From positions 62,001-126,000 of the forward strand of contig CAJUSW010000001.1 in the NCBI GenBank assembly GCA_910589485.1: a stretch of DNA of 64,000 nucleotides, in the 5' to 3' direction. Under the pieces are notes generated by a model. That model was not told the origin of the DNA. It saw only the letters and a program-made list of their open reading frames with translations, and searched no databases. This document shows, one piece after another, positions 42,458 to 50,327 of the stretch. Numbering within the stretch: the stretch's first letter is position 1; every line of letters begins with the position of its first letter. Origin of the DNA: an uncultured Duncaniella sp. GTDB taxonomy: Bacteria; Bacteroidota; Bacteroidia; Bacteroidales; Muribaculaceae. Both the position numbers and the translations under genes were made by a program.

Positions 42458-45274
42458 TTAGTTGCCGTAAGGCTTGTCTATCTGATAGAATGGGGCGAGC
42501 GGCCACACGAAGGCGGCAGGATCGTCGGGCGAAGCAGGATCAAACGACTGTTGCAACACGATATGTCCGGCCAATTCGGGGACAGCCTTGCGCAACCCCT
42601 CGACCACACACTTGGCCACCTGAGTGGCTCCGTAAGGATTGAAGTGGGTGTTATCGGCCAGCTCCTTGTCCTGCCCGGGATAGGTATTGGCCGGATAATG
42701 GACAAGGGCTTTCTTGCTCCCCTCAACCCCAAGGCTTTCATAAAGTGTTGTGGTCATGGCTGTGAGATCGATCAAAGGCACATTCTCGCGCTGTGCAACC
42801 ATGCGCACGGCATCATCATACTCTCCGTGGGTATCTATCAGCTTGCCGTCGGGGTCAAAATGGCGACGCGCCGTGGGAGTGATAAGCACCGGCTTAAGAC
42901 CACGGGCGCGGGCCTCGTCGATGAAACGTTTCAGATTGGCCGAGAAATTATAGTAGGCTCCGGAGCCGGGCATACGGTCCTTCTCATCATTGTGGCCAAA
43001 CTCCACAAGAATGTAATCACCCTTACGGGCCATGCTGAGGACCTTGGCCAGACGGCGCGACGTGATGAACGATGTGGTGCGCTGACCACTCTCGGCATTG
43101 TTGGCCACCACAATGCCCGAATCGAAATACGCGGGGATGATCTGGCCCCAGCTTGCCCACGGTTCATGGGTCTGATCAACTACGGTGCTGTTACCGCACA
43201 GATAGACGGTGGTAACGCTGTCGGCCTCGGACACAGGCTCTATGACCACCGACTGGACGGCGGGAGCATCGCCTGTGAACTCAAGGGTGAGTCGGTCATC
43301 CCATGTGGGGGTGCCGACCTCGCGGGGATTGATCCTCACTGTATCGGTAAGATTTATCGCGGGATTGCGTTTATGGACCATAAAGGTTTTCTTCACAGTC
43401 TCCCCCTTGCGTGTGGAAATGCGGTCGAGCATCAGTCGGCGGCTCTCGGCCCTCACAGTGGTATTCCCTTTCCGCCTTTTGTCACCAAGGGTCAATGTGA
43501 CTTTATAATTGCCATCGGGCACCCTCACCGAGAAGAAGAACGGCTTGGAACCATCCTTGGCAGGAGCGGTGGCAAAATCGTAGCCGTATCCGTCAAAATC
43601 ATTGTGTGCACCCATTTTATCATCGAGGGTGAATTCATATTTCACCCGCTTGAGATAATCCTTGAGCGGGCATCCGTTCTCCATCAGCCCCTCGGCCACG
43701 CCACGTGCATTCAATCTGGCACCCGCGAGGGAAGCGTGAGTGTGATCCCTCTTGAAATAGGGTGAGGTGTTCCCCTCGCCCAAGGCCTGGAGCTTGCGTC
43801 CGGTTATCGAATTGAGATCTATGAAATAGGCACCTGTCTGCCTGGCGACATCGCGGGCCCACAGGCCGTAACTGCTACGGTTGCTTTCGATCTTGCCGTC
43901 GGTCCACTTGTTGCGGGGCGTGTGGCTCACTATCACGGGGATAGCACCCTTCTCACGGGCATCCATAACGAATTTACGCAGATACCAGCCATAGGTATAT
44001 ATCACCTGATACTTTCCGGTAGCCTCCATCTTGAACACCTTGCTCTCGGGGCCGGAACCGTGAAGCTCGCCACGAGCCTTGCCGGTATTTATGTCGCCAC
44101 CATCATTGTGGCCAAACTGGATCAACACAAAGTCGCCGGGGCGAAGTGCATCGTACACCTTGTTCCAACGCCCCTCGTCAAGGAAAGTGCGCGCGCTACG
44201 TCCGGCCTTGGCATGATTCTCCACCGAGACGCGGGTAGTGTCAAATAGCTCTGCAATAACACTTCCCCAACCCCACATGGAATCATCATCCTTATCCTCG
44301 TTCTTGACAGTACTGTCACCGATGGTGAATACTACCGGGCGGCCGGGCTTGCGCGACGCACCTGTGATCTTATCCTCAGGCTCGGGGAGCATCCATCCGG
44401 CGAGAGGAACATCTTTCAGCCCCTTAAGTCCCTCGACCGCCGACTCGGCATTGACTCTCGCGCCAAACTCGGAGGTGTGTATGCGGTCGAGATAGAACAT
44501 GGTCTTGACCTTATCCTTACCAAACCGTTCAAACTTGCGGGCTGTGATATCGTTGAGATCGACAAACGGCACCCCCTCGGCCTCAGCCACCTGCCTGGCC
44601 CAAAGGCCGAATGTATGGTTCACTCTTGTCACCACAGTGCTGTCCTTGTCATCCCATGCGCAACGCGGGGTCAATGAAAACAGTATTGGATTGCCACCAC
44701 GCTTCCTGACGTCATTGATGTATCGACGCATGTATTCGCCGTAGGTGTAGACGGTCTCCTTCTCGCCGGTCTCCTTGATGATCACCTCCAGGCTGTCGGT
44801 GCCTATTCCGGGGATCGAGGCGCGGGCCCTCCCACTATCGTATGGGCCGTTGTCGTTGTGACCCAGCTCGATGATCACCCAGTCGCCCGGGCGTATCCCC
44901 TTGACCACATCATTCCACAACTTATTATAGAACGTGCGGCTGCTCATGCCTCCGAGAGCGTGATTCTCTACCGTGATCTTGTTGGGATCGAAATACTCAG
45001 GCATGAAATATCCCCAGCCCCACTGACCGTTCTGTCCGTTTCCGAGCGTACCGGTGCGCATGGTGGAATTGCCCACGAGGAACAACACCGGGTTGGATCC
45101 TACTCTCGTGGAGCCTGCTATAGGGCGCACGGTACGCGCCTTGTTGAGACTGTCGAGCGTATTATCTATCACCTTGTTGACATCCTCCATAGGGGCCGCG
45201 ATCTTACTCTGTCCCCAGCACCACGACGCGCTGCTCAGGATTATGGCGGAAAAAAGGACTCCTGCAAGTTTCAT
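42458..45274 (-). CDS. Secreted protein with three CE12-type SGNH esterase domains
   Basis: A 938-residue protein with signal peptide ending SSASWCWG. It contains three SGNH-hydrolase domains of the rhamnogalacturonan acetylesterase type. Domain 1 has Ser70 (GNST), GHND at 138-141 and D263/H266 (DRIH). Domain 2 has Ser321 (GDST), GHND at 388-391 and D510/H513. Domain 3 has Ser696 (GNST), GHND at 760-763 and D874/H877. A beta-sandwich of about 140 residues (545-685) separates domains 2 and 3. All three catalytic sets look complete, so all may be active. The role is removal of acetyl groups that block the backbone from the lyase and GH28. It lies between the PL11 gene and rhaM. Confidence 0.93.
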   Translation of the reverse strand: MKLAGVLFSAIILSSASWCWGQSKIAAPMEDVNKVIDNTLDSLNKARTVRPIAGSTRVGSNPVLFLVGNSTMRTGTLGNGQNGQWGWGYFMPEYFDPNKITVENHALGGMSSRTFYNKLWNDVVKGIRPGDWVIIELGHNDNGPYDSGRARASIPGIGTDSLEVIIKETGEKETVYTYGEYMRRYINDVRKRGGNPILFSLTPRCAWDDKDSTVVTRVNHTFGLWARQVAEAEGVPFVDLNDITARKFERFGKDKVKTMFYLDRIHTSEFGARVNAESAVEGLKGLKDVPLAGWMLPEPEDKITGASRKPGRPVVFTIGDSTVKNEDKDDDSMWGWGSVIAELFDTTRVSVENHAKAGRSARTFLDEGRWNKVYDALRPGDFVLIQFGHNDGGDINTGKARGELHGSGPESKVFKMEATGKYQVIYTYGWYLRKFVMDAREKGAIPVIVSHTPRNKWTDGKIESNRSSYGLWARDVARQTGAYFIDLNSITGRKLQALGEGNTSPYFKRDHTHASLAGARLNARGVAEGLMENGCPLKDYLKRVKYEFTLDDKMGAHNDFDGYGYDFATAPAKDGSKPFFFSVRVPDGNYKVTLTLGDKRRKGNTTVRAESRRLMLDRISTRKGETVKKTFMVHKRNPAINLTDTVRINPREVGTPTWDDRLTLEFTGDAPAVQSVVIEPVSEADSVTTVYLCGNSTVVDQTHEPWASWGQIIPAYFDSGIVVANNAESGQRTTSFITSRRLAKVLSMARKGDYILVEFGHNDEKDRMPGSGAYYNFSANLKRFIDEARARGLKPVLITPTARRHFDPDGKLIDTHGEYDDAVRMVAQRENVPLIDLTAMTTTLYESLGVEGSKKALVHYPANTYPGQDKELADNTHFNPYGATQVAKCVVEGLRKAVPELAGHIVLQQSFDPASPDDPAAFVWPLAPFYQIDKPYGN

Positions 45275-45326
45275 AATGAACTGATGAATTAAGAGATTGG
45301 GGGTATAAAAATATATCGGAGAAATA

Positions 45327-47201
45327 TTAATCTACATATGAGCCACGGAACTTCCGCCCCTTCAGATCGGGGCCGAAATAGAATCCCGGCTGAGTGGGCT
45401 GGTTGTAACCCACATTCTGGTTGGCAATACTGTGGCGGTACACCGGATCCTCCAGGAAGGTATGGAACCTATAGGAGGTAGGGATGGTGGAGACATAGAG
45501 CCTGAGGGAAGCATTGTCGGCTGAACGCATCAACACCTCCTCGCGCCAGTCGCCGAGGATATCACCCTGGAGGCACGGAGTGGCCTTGGTGCCATTGTTG
45601 GACACGGCTCCCTTGAACTCGACAATAGGCTCACACTTTCCGGTGGAAGGATTGTACTTGCTCACCACATTCCTGTCGAGCAGTTCGCGCAACAGATCCC
45701 CGTCCCACCACACGGCCATATTTACCGGCACCGGCGCCCGGGCCGGGCCAATGAAGCCCATCGACGGCGATATGAGCGATCCGTCAAAGGCCCTCACGCC
45801 CCCGGTGTTAGGCGACCACAACTCCACACCCGGATGGGCAGAATCAATGTCGGCGGCCATGCACCGCCCTATATCAAGCTTACTTGGGAACTGGAATATC
45901 ACTTTTCCTGTGGCGGCATCGCGCAAAGAGGTACCATCGCGACGGTTCTCGTGGCAACCCCATATATAGAAATTACGATTGTCAGGATCCGACAGAATGT
46001 GCATCGCATCGCCATGGCGCATACCTGTGGTGTACAGGCCCGTGCCATCATTATTCACGGCCATCTGCCCATACAGTATCTCATCGCATCCGTCACCGTC
46101 GACATCAGCCACCCGCAGATTATGATTTCCCTGCCCGCTGTAGCCCTCAAGCCCGGGAAGGGCGGAATCGAACACCCAGCGGGATTTCAACTCCCTGCCG
46201 TCCCAATCATAAGCGGCAAGCACCGAGCGGGTATAATATCCTCGGCACATGACGGCCGAGGGGTGCACTCCATCGAGATAGGCCGTGGCGGCGAGATACC
46301 GTTCCGACCGGTTGGCATAGGAATCACCCCAATCCTTGAGTTCGCCCCGGGGCGGGATATAGGGCACAGTAGCCATGGCCTCGCCGGTCAATCCGTTGAA
46401 CACCGTTAGATACTCGGGTCCGGCGATGATGCGCCCACGGATACTCCGGAAATCAGCACGATAGTCACCTATCACCCTGCCGGTCCCGTCAATAGTGCCA
46501 TCGGCCGTCTTGCATATCAGTTCAGCATGACCATCACCATCGAAATCGGCGACAAGAAACTGAGTGTAATGCGCTCCGGCCCTGATGTTATGCCCCAGAT
46601 CGATACGCCACAGGAGTGAGCCGTCGAGGCGGTAACAATCGATCAACACGGGGCCGGTAAAGCCATCATGGGCGTTATCATGAGCGTTGGACGGCTCCCA
46701 TTTCAGAAATATCTCGTACTGGCCATCACCGTCGACATCACCGACAGAAGCATCATTAGGGGAGTAGGTATATTCCCGGCCAAAAACATCGACCCCCCGC
46801 GCCGGCACATCAAGAGGAATATCAAGATAGCCCACAGGAGCATCGGCGAGGAGAGTGCAACAGCCGGAATCCTTACGACCCTTCAGCGCCCTCACCTCGT
46901 AGGCAACCTCGCGGCCACACCCGCAACAATCCTTGTAGAAAGTGGCACGGGTCAACGGTTTTTTATTGATCCTCTTCCCGTCGCGGTACAGGTCGAAAGC
47001 CTGATTGGTGGGATCGGAAGAAAGGTATCTCCACGACAAGGCCACAGAATCGGACGAGGCCCTCACAGCAACCAGTCCCCGATCGAGTTTCTCCATTTTT
47101 ATTTTGGAAAAATCATATCCTGACTGGGCGTATCCCGTCAATCCTGACAAAAACACCATCAAACATGGCAATACAATTCTAATGGCAGTGTACTTCATCA
47201 T
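45327..47201 (-). CDS. PL11 rhamnogalacturonan lyase
   Basis: A 624-residue secreted lyase that cuts the rhamnose-galacturonate backbone by beta-elimination. The signal peptide is within IRIVLPCLMVFLSGLTGYAQ. A fibronectin-like N-terminal part (RGLVAVRASSDSVALSWRYL, FDLYRDGKRIN) precedes an eight-bladed propeller with calcium-loop motifs GDVDGDGQYE, ADFDGDGHAE and ADVDGDGCDE. EPSNAHDNAHDG and GHNIRAGAHYTQF are PL11 hallmarks. This is the diagnostic enzyme for rhamnogalacturonan I use. It is the first gene of the operon PL11-CE12-rhaM-GH28 and is preceded by a PUL operator. Confidence 0.95.
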   Translation of the reverse strand: MMKYTAIRIVLPCLMVFLSGLTGYAQSGYDFSKIKMEKLDRGLVAVRASSDSVALSWRYLSSDPTNQAFDLYRDGKRINKKPLTRATFYKDCCGCGREVAYEVRALKGRKDSGCCTLLADAPVGYLDIPLDVPARGVDVFGREYTYSPNDASVGDVDGDGQYEIFLKWEPSNAHDNAHDGFTGPVLIDCYRLDGSLLWRIDLGHNIRAGAHYTQFLVADFDGDGHAELICKTADGTIDGTGRVIGDYRADFRSIRGRIIAGPEYLTVFNGLTGEAMATVPYIPPRGELKDWGDSYANRSERYLAATAYLDGVHPSAVMCRGYYTRSVLAAYDWDGRELKSRWVFDSALPGLEGYSGQGNHNLRVADVDGDGCDEILYGQMAVNNDGTGLYTTGMRHGDAMHILSDPDNRNFYIWGCHENRRDGTSLRDAATGKVIFQFPSKLDIGRCMAADIDSAHPGVELWSPNTGGVRAFDGSLISPSMGFIGPARAPVPVNMAVWWDGDLLRELLDRNVVSKYNPSTGKCEPIVEFKGAVSNNGTKATPCLQGDILGDWREEVLMRSADNASLRLYVSTIPTSYRFHTFLEDPVYRHSIANQNVGYNQPTQPGFYFGPDLKGRKFRGSYVD

Positions 47202-47292
47202 AACTCATGGCACAGATAGAGATATCCCCCTGCCGGGATCCTGAATTTATACAAGTAAGCCAGCGCGATCCATATGCGCACGACTTACTTAG

Positions 47293-47300
47293 CAAATTTG
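47293..47300 (-). promoter_or_regulatory. -7 box of the PL11 operon, no -33 element
   Basis: CAAATTTG followed by C on the minus strand. The bases 20 upstream read CACG on that strand, not YTTG. The operator ends 69 bp before it. Confidence 0.6.
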
Positions 47301-47368
47301 CAACAAAAGAATCAATTGACCGTGATTTTTCTTATTAATAAGGGGCGATTATTAATTAGCGTGGCGAT

Positions 47369-47409
47369 ATGATTAAAAAACACCCCTTTTCAGACTCATT
47401 TTTCATCCT
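47369..47409 (-). promoter_or_regulatory. PUL operator upstream of the PL11 operon
   Basis: On the minus strand the proximal copy AGGGGTGTTTTTTAATCAT (47387-47369) matches the second susC repeat at 14 of 19 bases. A distal copy AGGATGAAAAATGAGTCTG (47409-47391) matches the GH2 site at 13 of 19 and overlaps the last codons of the regulator gene. The proximal copy ends 69 bp before the -7 box. Confidence 0.6.
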
Positions 47410-50236
47410 CCTCATTTTTATTCGCACGCATGCCGTTCTGATAGTCACGCGGACTGATACCGATCTCCTTCTTGAAACTCGTGGTGAAATAACGGCGGTC
47501 ACCGTAGCCCACCATATCAGCCACCTGACTGATCGAGTAATTCTTGCTCTCGAGCAGTTTGCAGGCATGCTGCATCTTTATCTCCAGGATAAAATCGAGT
47601 GGAGTCTTTCCGGTGATACTCTTTATCTTACGCGAGAACGTGGAGCGAGACATGTTCACCCCACGGGCGAGTGCGTTCACGTCAAAATCGGAATCATTCA
47701 GGTTATCCTCAACCACCTTGGTGGCTTTTTCCAGAAGGATACGGTCCAGTTTCTGAAACTCCTCCTCGGGAAGAGTGACCGGGCTTGACAGATAGGAGCG
47801 CATCTTGATCATCTCCTCGCTATCGGCCCACAGTTCCTCATTCTGTTTCTTGAGGCGACGGCGGTACAGCACAAGCACATAGCCCACGGAGAGGAGCAAC
47901 AGCAGGAAATATATGAGGAATGCCCACCAGCTCTCATAGAAATGCGGCAGACGCTTGATCTCGAGGGTGGTGAGTTCACCGCTCAGACGGTCGTACTCAT
48001 CGCAAGCCCTTACCTCCAGGGTGTAGCTTCCACGGCTGAAACCATTATACACTGCTATATTCTCACCCATGGCCGTGTAACGCCACTCCTTGTCGAAACC
48101 CTTTATACGGTAAGCATACCTCATCTTGGTAGGGTACCGGTAACCGAGCGTGGCAAAATGAAATTCTATATTACGGTCGTCGGGATTGAGGGTGAGCTGA
48201 CCGTCGTCGAACATATCTCCGTCGGCTTCAAGCACCCTTGACTCACCCGACACAGTGATGTCGGTTATCACAGTCTTCACCGAAGTGGCGTCCTCGTCAA
48301 GAGCCGGATTGGATGAAAATACCGCTATGCCACCCACTCCGCCTACTCCAAGGAATCCCTGTCCCACACGACACGGTGTGCGCGAGAGCAGACGGCCAAG
48401 GTTGGTGTCCTTGCCGGCATCGTAGACAAACCGCAGATTGTTGCGCGGATTGAACTCCACAATCTTGGAATCGGTTATGGCCCACACGTGACCGTCCTCA
48501 CTGACATACATCTGCTTAACTCCCGATTGTCCCAGTCCGGAACAACGGTCGGTATGATCGGTGAAAGTGCGGTCGGCAGGGTTGTAATCATACACACGCC
48601 CGTCGTCAGTACCAATCCATATCTTACCGTCGGGCGACGTGGCCATTGCAGAATTCTTGTTGTGGAATGAGACCTCCTTTGACAAAAGTTTGAATTTCAA
48701 AGAGGTGACATCAATCAGACCTCTCTCCTTGGACAGGCCGTAAATGCGACGGTCATTGGCCTCCACGATATCGGATATAATTCCCGCATCGGGGTAAGAG
48801 CCCACAAACTCGCGCAGATTCAAGTCAAAACAGAACAGGCCTTCGGTAGATCCTATCCAAAGCCGCTCGCTACTGTCCTCAAACAGTTTGGTGATCTTGG
48901 CCGTAGGGGTCACATAGGAGGATATCGATACCGAATCGGCCTTGGACATCACCATGTCGGCATGCGTGATGGCATAAACCATGAGACTTCTTTCCTGCGA
49001 AACCCACACACCGTTGCGTGAGGGGGAGGCACCCATCTCCTCGGCCATGCGCAATCTCAGAACATCCATGGCGAGGTTGTCATCATGATAGGATATGCGG
49101 TCGTTGGCAAGATCGTAGAGCATGAGCCCGCTACGGAACTGCAACATCCACAGAAGATTGCGTCTGTCGGCCGGCAACACCGCCGTTATGACCGGAGAGT
49201 TCTCATACCGGCCACGGACAGCCGGCAGGGCATAGTCAACTACATTATTGTCGAGATATATCACCGAACTTGCCCTATCCAGGCATCCTACCCATATGGC
49301 ACCGGGAGTGGAAAGCACTGACATCATCGAGGCACCGTTGAAATTGTAGGCCATAGGATGATTTATGGATGTGAGTGTTCCGTCGGGCTCGGGACGGAAC
49401 ACGAGCAGATGATTACGGCTTATGCCCCACAGATAACCATCATGATCGTCCTGGGTAAAGTCGAGTAGATTCTCGGTGCGGTGACTGTTCCAATAATGTA
49501 TGGTGCTCTGCACAAACACACTGTCGGCATCGGGATCAAACCTGTACAACGAAGCCCTGAAATCGGTGACCCAGAAGTGATCATTCCTGCGATCCTGCAC
49601 TATCTGACCAAGCGGAACATCAAGCCCTATGGGACGGTACATCTCGAAAGCATCCTTGTCCTTCTCATAGCGATAGATGCCACGGCTATAGGAGGTCATG
49701 AATATTTCTCCGGAACGGGCCTGGCAGAAACCGCTCACATAAGTGGCCTTTCCCTTACGGTCGATGATGTTGTAATCCTTGATCCAATTGCCTATGCGGT
49801 CGTAACGACGCAACTTGCCATACTGATTGATCCACACATCGCCATCGGCCGTGACATGGAGCGAATTGACGGGCCGGGACCCTATGCGTATCTCATCGAG
49901 GGGAGATATCCGGTAATTGCGCTTGTCGAGAGCCCACACCCCCTTATCGGTAGCCACGAGTATCCGGCCTATGCTGTCCTCGGCGATACCGTTGATATTA
50001 TTGGCATTGCCGGGATGAAAGATGGCCACATGATATCCGTCGTCGCGACACAGACCGTTGGTGGTGCCGTACCACATATACCCCTCGCTGTCACGGAATA
50101 TACGCCGCAGACCTCTCTCGGGCAATTGATTCATGGTGGGAATGACTGATACCGAAGCATTGCTTGCCCCCTCGGCCAACGTGGCCAAGAGGGAACATGC
50201 GAGAATCAGAACGGATATGACAAATGGTCTTTTCAT
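47396..50236 (-). CDS. Membrane-anchored AraC-type regulator, hybrid two-component layout without kinase
   Basis: The PUL regulator, 946 residues from the ATG at 50236 (a GTG two codons earlier is less likely). A signal or anchor segment (FVISVLILACSLLATLAEG) is followed by a long two-component-type propeller (RIFRDSEGYMWYGTTNGLCR, GRILVATDKGVW, GKIWIGTDDGRVYDY). A Y_Y_Y domain follows (RYAYRIKGFDKEWRYTAMGEN), then one membrane helix (WWAFLIYFLLLLLSVGYVLVLY), a short linker, and an AraC HTH pair (DVNALARGVNMSRSTFSRKI, ISQVADMVGYGDRRYFTTSFKKEIG). The HisKA, HATPase and receiver domains of a normal hybrid regulator are absent. It probably senses a glycan fragment in the periplasm and acts on DNA directly. 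Confidence 0.9.
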   Translation of the reverse strand: MKRPFVISVLILACSLLATLAEGASNASVSVIPTMNQLPERGLRRIFRDSEGYMWYGTTNGLCRDDGYHVAIFHPGNANNINGIAEDSIGRILVATDKGVWALDKRNYRISPLDEIRIGSRPVNSLHVTADGDVWINQYGKLRRYDRIGNWIKDYNIIDRKGKATYVSGFCQARSGEIFMTSYSRGIYRYEKDKDAFEMYRPIGLDVPLGQIVQDRRNDHFWVTDFRASLYRFDPDADSVFVQSTIHYWNSHRTENLLDFTQDDHDGYLWGISRNHLLVFRPEPDGTLTSINHPMAYNFNGASMMSVLSTPGAIWVGCLDRASSVIYLDNNVVDYALPAVRGRYENSPVITAVLPADRRNLLWMLQFRSGLMLYDLANDRISYHDDNLAMDVLRLRMAEEMGASPSRNGVWVSQERSLMVYAITHADMVMSKADSVSISSYVTPTAKITKLFEDSSERLWIGSTEGLFCFDLNLREFVGSYPDAGIISDIVEANDRRIYGLSKERGLIDVTSLKFKLLSKEVSFHNKNSAMATSPDGKIWIGTDDGRVYDYNPADRTFTDHTDRCSGLGQSGVKQMYVSEDGHVWAITDSKIVEFNPRNNLRFVYDAGKDTNLGRLLSRTPCRVGQGFLGVGGVGGIAVFSSNPALDEDATSVKTVITDITVSGESRVLEADGDMFDDGQLTLNPDDRNIEFHFATLGYRYPTKMRYAYRIKGFDKEWRYTAMGENIAVYNGFSRGSYTLEVRACDEYDRLSGELTTLEIKRLPHFYESWWAFLIYFLLLLLSVGYVLVLYRRRLKKQNEELWADSEEMIKMRSYLSSPVTLPEEEFQKLDRILLEKATKVVEDNLNDSDFDVNALARGVNMSRSTFSRKIKSITGKTPLDFILEIKMQHACKLLESKNYSISQVADMVGYGDRRYFTTSFKKEIGISPRDYQNGMRANKNEEDEK

Positions 50237-50327
50237 GACCACATATAATTAAGAGTGTGTCTAAAATATAGGTTGTATCAAATCATGAGGAGAGAGGATA
50301 GCCCGAGGCGTGGCTGTCAGGAACATG

